Below are positions 1 to 10,400 of a stretch of DNA of 64,000 nucleotides, piece by piece (within the stretch, counting starts at the first letter, position 1; every line of letters begins with the position of its first letter). The translations under genes were made by a program, and so were the position numbers. The stretch lies in contig NC_088647.1 of the NCBI RefSeq assembly GCF_964019385.1, forward strand, positions 6,710,524 through 6,774,523. Direction: 5' to 3'. The notes beneath the pieces are model-generated. The model was not told the DNA's origin and made no database searches. It was given only the letters and a program-made list of their open reading frames with translations. The stretch is from Sycon ciliatum (taxonomy: Eukaryota; Porifera; Calcarea; Leucosolenida; Sycettidae).

Positions 1-770
1 CCAAAAGTCCACTTCTACAGTCCTGTATTGTCACGTGAATCCGTTCGCGCGAAATTTGCATCTGCAGTGCCGTTCAAACCAGGGAGTAGTACAATACGGT
101 ATTGTACTACTCCCTGGTTCAAACCTGGCGCGAGATACGCACAGAAGTACGTTTGTACGATTTTCTTGACCCGGGTTGATTTCAACCCTCCCCTTGGGCT
201 GTGTTTACATGAGGCGTTTCAACCCGGGTTGAGTTCGACCCGGGTCAGATTTCAACCCGCCATGTGCACAAAGTGAATGGCGCGTTTACATGACGCATTG
301 CGCTTGACCCGGGTTGAAATTTCGCCCCGGGTTGATTTCAACCCTCCCCCCAAGGGGAGGGTTGAAACCAACCCGGGTCAAGAAAATCGTACAAACGTAC
401 TTCTGTGCGTATCTCGCGCCAGGTTTAAACGGCACTGCAGATGCAAATTTCGCGCGAACGGATTCACGTGACCATGCAGGACTGTAGAAGTGGACTTTTG
501 GCGGCATATCAGTATTTGACCCGGGTCAACTGTCTTCATGTAAACGCTCACCTCTTTTGTTTGTCGTACAGACTTTCAACCCGGGCTGAACTCGACCCGG
601 GTTGAAATTTCTCATGAAACACAGCCTTGGGGGGACGGTTGAAATCGACCCTGGGCGAAATTTCAACCCAGGTCAAGCACAATGCGTCATGTAAACGCGC
701 CATTCATTTTATGCACATGGCGGGTTGAAATCTGACCCGGGTTGAAACGCCTCATGTAAACACCGCCTGA
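1..770. repeat. Nested inverted repeats (A-B-A'-B' layout)
   Basis: Bases 1-198 recur inverted at about 360-500 (same cacttctacag, cacgtgaatccg and cgtacttctgtg blocks). Bases 199-350, rich in the motif AACCCGGGTTGA, recur inverted at about 620-765. No coding signal. The arms read as open frames only because the motif lacks stops. Probably overlapping fold-back transposons; no terminal duplication could be fixed because the left end lies at the window edge. Confidence 0.75.
80..116. mobile_element. 37-bp palindromic hAT-like micro-element
   Basis: The half-site CAGGGAGTAGTACAATAC is followed by one base and its exact reverse complement, so the whole element is two fused terminal repeats. It is flanked by a perfect 8-bp duplication GTTCAAAC (72-79 and 117-124). 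The other arm of the surrounding inverted repeat (about 420-435) has a single GTTTAAAC at the same place with no insert, an internal empty site. Ends of the form CAGGG plus 8-bp duplications fit the hAT superfamily. Confidence 0.7.
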
Positions 771-881
771 CTGGCCTCCGGCTGGGACTCCGTGTCGTCA
801 CATTCGCGCCGTACACTGCGGAACAAAGTTCAAGCCAAGCTCAATGGCAACTGATCGGCCGCTCGCCTCTTTGGCAGACGT

Positions 882-1168
882 CGCGACATGGCAAACTACA
901 CGACAAACACAAACGTTATCTTCGTACTGCGACGGAGGAAGCCTACAGTCCAGCCAGCGCGAAATAAAACAAAACGACAAGGAAGGTAAGGAGGACAAGT
1001 GGCAGTTTTTCCACCTTTTGCTCACCCGCGACATGGCAAACTACACGACAAACACAAACATTATCTTCGTACTGCGACGGAGGAAATCTACAGTCCAGCC
1101 AGCGCGAAATAAAACAAAACGACAAGGAAGGTAAGGAGGACAAGTGGCAGTTTTTCCACCTTTTGCTC
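882..1168 (+). repeat. Tandem duplication, period 145 bp
   Basis: A block of about 142 bp starting cgcgacatggcaaactac is repeated once, 145 bp downstream, with very few differences (gttatc/attatc, gaagcc/gaaatc). Non-coding. Confidence 0.85.
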
Positions 1169-2450
1169 CACCACTTGAGTGAACTGTCGATCGTTTCAAG
1201 TCACATGCATGATACGCGTAGATTGGAAAGGCTTCCTGTCTGAAGCCTTTCCATACTGGTACTCGATGTTCCAGTTTTGTGACACGAGAATGGCACGAGA
1301 ATTAGTGTACCGCTGAGTGTACCGCTATACACGTGGTCGACACGTAGTCGACACGTTGTTGATACTTTTTTGACACGTGACCCCGTCAACGGTCTGCTTT
1401 GTGCCAATGCCACTCGGTAAACGCCGATGTCGCGTACGACAAAGACGACTATCCCGTACGCGAAATAGTTGAGAATTGCATGACGTGGACCTGACGGTAA
1501 GGACAACTGCGAGGAGGCCCCTTTCGGTACCCCTGACGGGAAGGAGAACTGCAGAAGTCGACGAAGTCGAACGAGGAGGTCCCTTTTCCGTACCCCATAC
1601 TGCAAAGTGCCATTGATGCCATGATGGATACCTTTTGCACCTGGAACGACCCCTTAAACGCTGTCGCGGCGACTATCCCGTACGCGAAATAGTTGAGAAC
1701 TGCTGACGTGGACCTTTTGCACCTGGAACGGCCCCGTAAACGCTGTCGTGTCGGCGGAGTGAATGTGCAGGGTACTAGGGTGAAAAGAATTGCTGCAAAG
1801 ACGTCCCCTCTACTAGGCTCTAGGCCTTTGCCTTTGGAGACATCGTCGGCGAACTGAATGCGCAGGGCGAAAAGAATTGCTGCAAAGACGCCCGCTCTAG
1901 GCCTTTGGAGACATCGTGGGAACTCCTTCCGGTACTATACAAACTGCTGACGTGGCCGTGGACATGTACATGGAGAGTCATGGTGGGACTTCATGTACAT
2001 GGATACATGGTGGGAATTCCTTCCGGCACCCCCGTACCGCAAAGCCAACGGTGGGGAAGGAGAAGTGCAGACGTGCAGGAAGACGAACGAGGAGGAACCA
2101 GGACGAGCGAGCAATGGCAGGACTAGCTGGACCGTAAGTAATAGCTGAATTGTGCATGACAACTTGACATCCATGCGGCACTCGCCACTTGCCACTGCAT
2201 ATTTCTTGTCCACTAACAATGTCTCTCTTCTGCCCCCTGTGTGTCCACGGCCCTGTTGCTGAATTGGCCCGATGAATCGAATGTCTTCCGCAGCTGGAAC
2301 GGCCCCGTGAACGCTGTCGCGTCGGCGACTGAATGCGCAGGAGGGAAAATATTGCTGCGAAGACGTCTCCTCTAGACGACGGTAAGGCACCCCATTGATA
2401 TGTTGCCAGTGTGTGCCAGGGTATCGCGCGATGGTGAATGAGGAATGATG
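1169..2450. repeat. Degenerate low-order repeats, no gene seen
   Basis: Blocks such as gcacctggaacg-cccc-taaacgctgtcg and gggcgaaaagaattgctgc recur three or more times at 1640-1800, 1690-1890 and 2290-2370. A 12-bp hairpin stem (ggaaaggcttc / gaagcctttcc) lies at 1226-1254. Short open frames here overlap the repeats and show no coding character. Confidence 0.5.
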
Positions 2451-2960
2451 AAGGGTACGGTGGGACTGTAGACCTGTATTACGTTACCTTCTACTAACAC
2501 GTTATCAGGTGGAGAGTGTCTTGTAGTCACTCTCTCTATTCCTGTACTTCATTACGTTTAAGGTGTACGTATAACTTCTCAAAAAATGTAATGGTCTACA
2601 GTCGTGTCGGAAGGGTACGGTGGGACTGTAGACATGTTACCTTCTAACACGTTATCAGGTGGAGAGTGTCTTGTACTCACGTTATCACTATATCAGGTCG
2701 AGAGCGTATTGTAGTCACTCTCTCTATTCCTGTACTTCTTTACGTTTCAGGTGTACGTATAACTTTTCCAAAAAATTTAATGGTTCACGTCTTCAGATAG
2801 AGAGCGTATTGCACCGTCTAGTCTCTGTAGTGCATTGAGATTTTGTTGATCGAACATGAAATGGATACACAGACATAAAGCCAGGCCAAGTACATGGCGA
2901 GATGTCGCCAGAAGAACGTCTTCAGGTAGAGAGCGTATTGCACCCACTGTCTAGTCGATT
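2451..2960. repeat. Tandem repeat block
   Basis: Units containing aagggtacggtgggactgta, taacacgttatcaggtgg and cactctctctattcctgtac occur at about 2452-2600 and 2610-2790. A related unit (tcaggtagagagcgtattgc) follows at 2790-2960, where the aaatggatacacagaca segment is itself duplicated. Confidence 0.65.
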
Positions 2961-4104
2961 TTGTGGATCGCACATGAAATGGATACACAGACAAAGCAGG
3001 CCAAGTACATGAGAGAGTGGACGATGTGCAGATCGACACGGCCTGCGGGTACTTCATTAAAGTTACCCGTGACATAACTAGGATAAAAGTTAATCACTGC
3101 AAAAACATTGCCAAGTATGTGAGCACTTTGGACTTGACAGAAGAGTGCACGGGCGACGTTGACAAAACATGCGGCGGTGACTGTCACTATCATGACAGCA
3201 GGGCACATCGCACGCAGCATCGCAGATCGTGTCGAATTGCGTATCATAATATTGCAAAATTGCTCCTGTGCATGCAAGTGGATTTCATTGCACTTCTCAG
3301 TTTGGGAAATGCTCGATTATGACAATTCTGCGTGTGAGTGCACTAGCCCTGAACAGACATGTAGGTGAACCGTTTGTGGTGTCTCATAGCCTACCTCACG
3401 ACCTTCTGCTTTCTTTCTTCATCACTTGTATCTTGCAGGTATATCATCCCGTGACGACCACATTGAAGTCTGAATTTGAAGTGTGAAGATGCTTCAGCGA
3501 CCACATCGTACTTTTCCATTGCTTTCATTGTGCTTCTACTGTGCATGTGTGTAACTTGTGGGGTAAACATGTGATGACATTGTATGCTGGCGACACGGTC
3601 AGATGTTCATGCGTCTAATGTACACCTGCATGTTATGCATTGAAAAGGGTTTGCCACTTGCGATCCTGGGACGAGTATCAGGTCCGCTTTGTCCTGTGTG
3701 GGCTGTATCAGATTGCTGTTCACTTCTCTATCTGTTTGATATGTGACTTTCTGCAAGTTTCTGGTGTATGATGGCCACGTCCTTGCTTGTCACTTTGTAT
3801 GATATTACATTCTGTATTCGCTGCTTCCATGGCATGGTCTGCAAACTACAATCCTTGGGCAAATGTCATGTTTGCTATGTTGTGCTTTGGCCGTCAGCTT
3901 GTCTACACGCTGTAGTTGAATTATTTTTGTTTCACAACTGACTTCCTCAAGTACGGTGGCCACTGCTTTGCATGGCATTATACATGAAGAATTTCCTGTT
4001 TGTGTCGTGTGCATGTGCGTATGTGTGCGTGGCCACGTGTGTGTGCCGTGTGCATACACATGTTTGTGTAGTTGGGGTGGGGAGGGAACGGAAAAAGAGC
4101 TGAA
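2961..4104. other. No recognisable gene
   Basis: A 101-codon plus-strand frame (3017-3322) has no recognisable domain, splice partners or codon bias that I can support. The rest is unique-looking sequence with a short GT-rich stretch at 4010-4060. Confidence 0.4.
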
Positions 4105-4578
4105 ATTATCCATATAAAAATCGCTCTGTGAGCGGTTCTGAAAAACCTTTACTGGTACTGCCCCGTCGTAAAAGTAAGAAATTAGAACTGGCCAATTGTC
4201 CCCCCAAATGCGAACTGATCCACCTAAATCGCGAATGACGGGACCCGAACGCACCAGTAGCACGAGGTTCCTACCTGTGGATGCAGATGGGGACGTTGGT
4301 CCGGACCATAGGCCATGTACTGTACTAGCGGAAGGCTTCCCTATCAAAATAATAAATTCTACTGCTACTACTGGTGTTACCCTATGATAATTGCCGTGAT
4401 CCTGTGCCCTCCCGACCTCGTGCTACTGGTGCGTTCGGGTCCCGTCATTCGCGATTTAGGTGGATCAGTTCGCATTTGGGGGGACAATTGGCCAGTTCTA
4501 ATTTCTTACTTTTACGACGGGGCAGTACCAGTAAAGGTTTTTCAGAACCGCTCACAGAGCGATTTTTATATGGATAAT
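4105..4578. mobile_element. Fold-back element with perfect 163-bp inverted repeats
   Basis: Arms 4105-4267 and 4416-4578 are reverse complements over 163 bp with no mismatch by eye, separated by a 148-bp spacer. Open frames inside the arms are not genes. The spacer carries ccctatcaaaataataaattctact followed by a few TAC/TGC triplets; the same 24-base edge precedes the giant ACT array at 58951. No clear target duplication. Confidence 0.75.
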
Positions 4579-5167
4579 CTACGTACAGACACTTCGATTC
4601 GAACGGTAGGTCTACGCGTACAACAGTCCCGACCACTGCATGCCTGCATGCAGGATCCATGCCAGTGAATCATGAAGTCTACTGGCTACGCGGTACGCTA
4701 CACTTCGCTGGCTGCGCACTTGACTTGGATACCACAAACAAATAACTGGACCCATGGTCGAAATTATTTTAGGGGGTTCGTCCGAACCCCCTGAACCCCC
4801 CCCCCCCCCCTGTATCCGCCCCTGCCATGGAATATTCTCTTCAAATTCTGCAGATGTCTTTAAAGCTTTGGAAGTGGTTTTGTGAAATAAAAAATGGGGG
4901 TCCCTGGAGTTTTACTACTATTCTAGTTGTCTAAAAGTCGCAAATGTTGCCATTTTTCCCGAAATTCCAATGTTCCATATTCCTCGATATCACAAAGAAC
5001 GAATATGGGAACCTACAAACTTTATCGCAGATTCAGAATCAGCATGAACATTTCTTGGTAGTCCACCATTATGAGCAAATTATTACATTGATGAAATTCT
5101 GGTGAATAGCTTCCGAAAAAGTGTGTGGCGACGCCTGACACTGTAGCAAATTACCTTTTATTTTAAG
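4579..5167. other. No gene; homopolymer and repeat edges
   Basis: Contains a small palindrome plus C-run at 4768-4815 (gggggttcgtccgaaccccc, then about 15 C). The remaining sequence is AT-richer and could be intron upstream of the acidic-protein exon. Confidence 0.4.
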
Positions 5168-5296
5168 TTGCAAATACCGACACAACGACCAAGAAAAAGA
5201 AAGTGGAGATTATTGATGGAGTATGATCTGTGTGTGTGTGGCAGACAACTTGATATGTTAACCCACTGTATATTCTCGTTGTTTTGTTCACCGTAG

Positions 5297-5573
5297 CTCT
5301 ACGAGTGTGACGAAAGCCAAGAAGAAGGAAGCACCGATCTCGAAGGAGGAGATCAGTGATAGTGACAGTGGTGGTAGTGATGTTGTCATGGAGGATGAGA
5401 GTGATGATGATGGGGCACCGCCGGCAAAGAGGTCCACACGCTCACGACGCGGACAGTCGAACGACGAGGAGCTAGCCCAGCTGCCGTCCGAAGGCTCGAA
5501 TGATGAGGAAGAAGCCGAGCTAACGTCTGGAGCTAGTGACGTAGGCAGTGATGATGGTGATGAAAGCGACTGA
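5297..5573 (+). CDS. Last exon of an acidic, Ser/Lys-rich protein (unidentified)
   Basis: An open frame of about 90 codons ends in TGA at 5571-5573. It begins after a good acceptor (gttttgttcaccgtag, ending 5296). The product has a lysine patch (AKKKEAP), Ser-Asp/Glu runs (EISDSDSGGSD, EDESDDDG, NDEEEAEL), a basic KRSTRSRRG segment and ends GDDGDESD. This is typical of the disordered tail of a nuclear chromatin or transcription protein, but no family can be named. A candidate preceding exon is 5168-5220 (acceptor ttttattttaag, donor GTATGA); its phase fits only one of its two plausible frames, so the join is tentative. Upstream exons would lie before the repeats or outside the window. Confidence 0.5.
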
Positions 5574-5659
5574 GCTAAGCTTGCGCGTGCGTGCGTGGGA
5601 CCATTGGTAACCATTTGCCGTGCGTCGAGTCCCTGCTGTTTCCGTGCTTTGTGTGTTGT

Positions 5660-5732
5660 TGTCGCTGTGTGTCTTTGTGTGTGTGTGTGTATGTGTGTGT
5701 GTGTGCTTGTGTGTGTGTGTGTGCTTGTGTGT

Positions 5733-5782
<50 letters not shown>

Positions 5783-5882
5783 GTGTGTGTATGGTGTGTG
5801 TGTTTGTGTGTGTGTGTGTGTGTGTGCACGTGTGTGTGGTGTGTGCGTGTGTGTGTGTGTTGTGTGTGTGTATGTGTGCGTT
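5660..5882. repeat. (GT)n microsatellite, interrupted
   Basis: About 220 bp of GT with GC, TT and AT interruptions. Long Cys/Val and His/Thr frames across it are artefacts of the repeat. Confidence 0.95.
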
Positions 5883-6630
5883 CATTTTCATGATTGTGTT
5901 CATTCACGTGTGGTGTTGTTAAATTTGTTTTACTATGTCGACGTCTCGTTGTCTTTGTGTGGCTTTGAACTTCAAATTACACTGCTGCATGTTGAGCCGT
6001 ATGTTGCAGTACATCAGATGTTCATGTGCCATGGAATGTATATATTGGACCCTGTAGTAATTCCCACACTGTTGCTGCCACCGAAAGTCATACAGTTTTG
6101 TTGTACATGTTACAATACCCCGTACCCCCATAGCCTTCTCTGTTTCTGCCACTTCTTATGTTGCTTAGGCTTTCTCACACTTCTATGACCTGGCCTGGTT
6201 GCCATGGGTTTTTTTAAAGACTTGAATTCCTTACTCTGATTGAGCCTTTGTCTGTGATTCGATGCTCTTATACACGCTTTGCTTTGCTTGGCCAACTACT
6301 CGCTTCACTGTTTTTGTATTCGGTGAAGATTGCTTGTGTGTGGTTACGGCAGGGAGTAGGACAATACTTCCTGGTTTACGGTGATAGGGTTTGGCCAGTT
6401 TGCTGCTGCTGCTGCCGCGCGTGTGAGCGTGTGTGTGTGTGTGTGTGTGTGTGTATGGTGGCAACTGTTTGTTTTTAGCTTGCCTGGGCATTGGGATGGG
6501 CGAGGGTTCAACTCACAGCCACTAGCTTCCTCCGTTAGGAAAATGTCATCTCACTCATCTGTGCAGTTTTTGTTTGTTTCCACCTGCCTGTAGATTTGTT
6601 GTAGATGCAGTACACGTACCTGCATGGGTG
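5883..6630. other. No gene; small repeats only
   Basis: Short gctgctgctgctgccgc and (GT)12 runs at 6401-6454 and a 24-bp hAT-like remnant at 6350. No exon supported. Confidence 0.4.
6350..6373. mobile_element. 24-bp deleted hAT-like micro-element
   Basis: CAGGGAGTAGGACAATAC joined to TTCCTG, matching the left half of the 37-bp element at 80-116 with most of the right half deleted. Flanks GGTTACGG (6342-6349) and GTTTACGG (6374-6381) match at 7 of 8 positions, consistent with an 8-bp target duplication. Confidence 0.55.
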
Positions 6631-7090
6631 TCTTTAATTCATGTGCCTGTATGGCTGTCTTTAATTCATGTACCTGTATGGCTGTCTTTAATTCATGTAC
6701 CTGTATGGCTGTCTTTAATTCATGTGCCTGTATGGCTGTCTTTAATTCATGTACCTGTATGGCTGTCTTTAATTCATGTACCTGTATGGCTGTCTTTAAT
6801 TCATGTACCTGTATGGCTGTCTTTAATTCATATACCTGTATGGCTGTCTTTAATTCATGTACCTGTATGGCTGTCTTTAATTCATGTACCTGTATGGCTG
6901 TCTTTAATTCATGCACCTGTATGGCTGTCTTTAATTCATGTACCTGTATGGCTGTCTTTAATTCATGTACCTGTATGGCTGTCTTTAATTCATGTACCTG
7001 TATGGCTGTCTTTAATTCATGTACCTGTATGGCTGTCTTTAATTCATGTACCTGTATGGCTGTGTTTAATTCATGTACCTGTAAGTGTAT
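6631..7090. repeat. 27-bp minisatellite, about 17 copies
   Basis: Unit core is catgtacctgtatggctgtc plus tttaatt. Copies differ at single bases (gtgcct, atacct, atgcacct). Because 27 is divisible by three, frames on both strands stay open through the array (for example an INSCTCMAVF-type peptide); I do not call these genes. Confidence 0.95.
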
Positions 7091-7114
7091 GGCTGTTTGT
7101 GATACTATTATTAC

Positions 7115-7332
7115 TGATGTATATGGATTCCCCCATGCCATATTTGACCTGTAGTTCATGTACTCCCGTACTAGATTTGTACCACAGTTGTATGACCTCG
7201 CACCATAACGGCATGCTTGCTTGGCTTGGGAGATACTTCCGTGCTTCATGTGTTTTGCCTCTTCAGTTGTGTTTTCCTTCTCTTCAGATTTGTTTTATAA
7301 TAAATGTCTTCTTGCTATCTGTAGACATATCA
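7115..7332 (+). repeat. 5' LTR of the Ty3/gypsy element
   Basis: Starts TGATGTATATGGATTCCCCC and ends TAGACATATCA. Contains AATAAA at 7299-7304, the likely polyadenylation signal. Identical to 11952-12169. Confidence 0.93.
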
Positions 7333-7350
7333 TGGCGCAGTGAACTGTTC
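7333..7350 (+). promoter_or_regulatory. Putative primer-binding site
   Basis: TGGCGCAGTGAACTGTTC begins directly after the LTR CA. TGG at this place is usual for a tRNA 3'-CCA primer; the tRNA species was not identified. Confidence 0.5.
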
Positions 7351-7479
7351 GTTCCTTGTAGAACTCACCTGTGTGTTTAGTTTCTCGTGCTTTGTGTTTG
7401 CACCTCGTTGTGTTGCGCACTGGCCGATTTTTTTTGTAGTTTGTTCGTGATACCAGCATTTGCGTAGGTTGCGACCACG

Positions 7480-10400
7480 ATGTCCGACTCAGACCCTGCT
7501 CCTGACATTGTTGCCCTGACCGCGATGTTGGCGGCACAAATGAAGTCCTCAGAGGAGAGGGAACGTAAAATGGCTGACCTGTTCCAACAAACTATACAAC
7601 AACTGACACAACCAACACAACAACCCGTGCAACCCAGCACCACATCACCAGCTCCAAAGCCTGTCTCTGCGGAGCGACCGATTTTACTGTCGTCCTCGAC
7701 ATTAGCCGACTTCACGGCATGGCAGGAAATGTGGCGAGACTATTATGAGTGCCAGCACCTGTCAGCCCAGAGCCGTGAGACCAGAGTATCCTCGCTGCGG
7801 CAAGCTCTTGATGAGGAGCTACGCAGATTTCTCCGCGAGGGTATTATCGTGACTTCTCCGAATCCCGATGCGGACGATGTGATTTCTGCAGTCAAGGAAT
7901 ATTTGCGACGGCAGCGCAACCCACTCCTGGATCGTATCGCATTTTACGATAGGTGTCAGTCGAAAGGCGAGTCTTTCGATTGTTTTTACACTTCGTTGAA
8001 AGAATTACACACTAGCTGTGATTTTCCGGACGTTGTTTTGTGCTCACAATGTTCAGCACACACATGTAGTACCTGTCGCACAAGCCTGACACGTGTGCGT
8101 GCTGACACCCTGCGTGACAGGATTGTCATTGGAATTGGTGACGACGCTACCCGGCACAAGCTATTGTCTGCCAAGGACTTGACCTTGAACGATGCAGTCA
8201 CAATTTGCCGGGCGGAGGAAGCGGCTACCACGACGAGCAGCAGTATCCCGTCCACCAGCCAGCTCAATGCTGTGCGGCGGTCCGCGTACCAACGCAGTAA
8301 GCAACAATCCCGACAGGGACAGCCTGGCAGCAAGATGTCTGCACCTGTATTGCCATCTGCATCCGCTCCCTCTTCAGGAAGCGACACACACAAGAAGTGC
8401 CCCAATTGCGGCCGGAGCCCGCACACAAAGTCTAGTTGCCCTGCCAGCGGCAAGAAATGTAATGGCTGTGGCAAGACTGGTCACTTTCTCGCTATGTGTA
8501 GGTCGTCGTTACAATCGGACCGGAACGTGAAGCATGTGGGCCAACTGAAGTTGCAGCGTACTCGTCTTGCTGCGCAGCCTATTGTGCGTGTGTCCACCCG
8601 TTTAGCCACTGAGGATGAGGCAGTCACGCTACCCTGGGTCCCTGATACTGGCAGTGACGTCGATGCCATTGGCGAGCATCATCTCGAACTGCTTGGCGGG
8701 TTCCCCGAGAACCTCGACCATGACCCGGAGTGCGTCCTAGCGGCATCTGGAGAGCAGTTGCAGAACGTCGGCAGTATTCGTGCTTCACTTCAGGTTGGCG
8801 AAGTACAACACAGCACCGTAATCCACGTGTACAAGGGTCTGGACGATGCTCTTCTATCACGTTCGTCCTTGAGTGCACTCCAGCTCCTCCCGTCAGATTG
8901 GCCTGCACAGTACCCTGCTGCTAATGCTGCCGCGCCACCTAAGATCTGTGCTGTATCAAAGCCTGTTGTCAATCCTAGCTCTGCTGATATCGCTCGTGTT
9001 CGCGATGAGCTACTGCAGGAGTTCTCGGACGTGTTTTCCGACACTGGCTTGAAGGCGATGGCAGGTCCTCCGATGGACATCCAACTTCAGCCAGATGCTA
9101 AGCCGTCATGTGTCCATACCGCACGCCCGATTCCGTACGCGTTTCGTGACCAGGTCAAGTCACAACTGGACACAATGGTTGTCGATGGCATAATCGAGCC
9201 TGTCAGTGAGCCTAGTGAATGGTGTCACCCAATTGTGCTCGTCGACAAGAAAGGTACCTCCGAGAAACGCCTCACCGTCGATTTCAAACGACTGAATGAC
9301 CAAGTCCTGAGACCAGCCCACCCTGTTCGCACCGCTCGCGATGTGGTTTCTGGTATTGGATCGGCACAATTCCTCACCAAGCTTGACGCAAGGCACGGAT
9401 ACTGGCAAATCCCACTGAGTGAGCAGGCATGTCCAATGACCACATTCATCACCCCATACGGCAGGTATCGTTTCCTACGCAACCCTCAAGGCCTGATTTC
9501 CGCCGGGGATGTTTTCAACTGCCGCACTGATGCTGCGTTCGATGCAATCCCGAATTTCGCCAAGGTTGTAGATGATTGCCTGGCCTATGATGACGACTTT
9601 GCCTCCCATGTCACCCATGTTCGTGACATCCTGCTGTGTGCTCGACAGCATGGCATTACTCTGAGCCCGTCCAAATTCACCTTTGCGTCACGTCACATCC
9701 ATTTCTGCGGCTACATTGTCAGTCCAGACGGCTGGGTTGTTGACGATGACAAGGCAGCGGCTATTCGCGATTTTGACATTCCTGCGAACCGCACTGATTT
9801 GCGTTCGTTTCTTGGCCTGGTGAACCAGTGTAGCGAGTTCTCACCACACCTCGCCGCCTGCACCACTCCGCTTCGTGGTCTGTTGAAGACGACCCGTGAA
9901 TTTGTCTGGGATGCCAACCACACTGTTGCGTTCGAGAAGACCAAGTCTACTCTGCTGTCTCCTCCTATCCTGGCCTTCTACCAGCATGGACACGACCTCC
10001 GTCTGGAGACTGATGCCTCTGCACTACGTGGTCTCGGCTTCGTTCTGTGGCAGAAGCAGGATGATAAGTGGCGAATCATCCAGTGTGGCTCCCGCTACCT
10101 CTCTGACGCCGAATCTCGCTATGCTGTTGTTGAGCTCGAGATGCTCGCCGTCGTTTGGGCTGTGCACAAGTGCAAGTTGTACTTATCCGGCACCCTATTT
10201 GATCTGATAACTGATCACCGTCCGTTGATCCCGATTATCAACGCGTATTCTCTAGATCAGATCGAGAATCCTCGCCTTCTCCGTCTTCGCCTGAAGCTGC
10301 AGTCGTTTCAAGTGCACGCTTCCTGGCGAAAAGGATCTGATCACGCGTTTGCTGATGCGCTGTCTCGTAATCCCGTCGGCATCCCGTCTTCAGATGATGA

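Noticed and set aside
844-1143. Overlapping open frames near 844-1143
   Set aside because: Created by the 145-bp tandem duplication; the peptide is simply repeated.
3017-3322. 101-codon plus-strand frame
   Set aside because: No domain and no splice support; length is within chance for this base composition.
6551-7380. Open frames of 176-268 codons
   Set aside because: They read through the 27-bp minisatellite on both strands; no unique coding sequence at either end.
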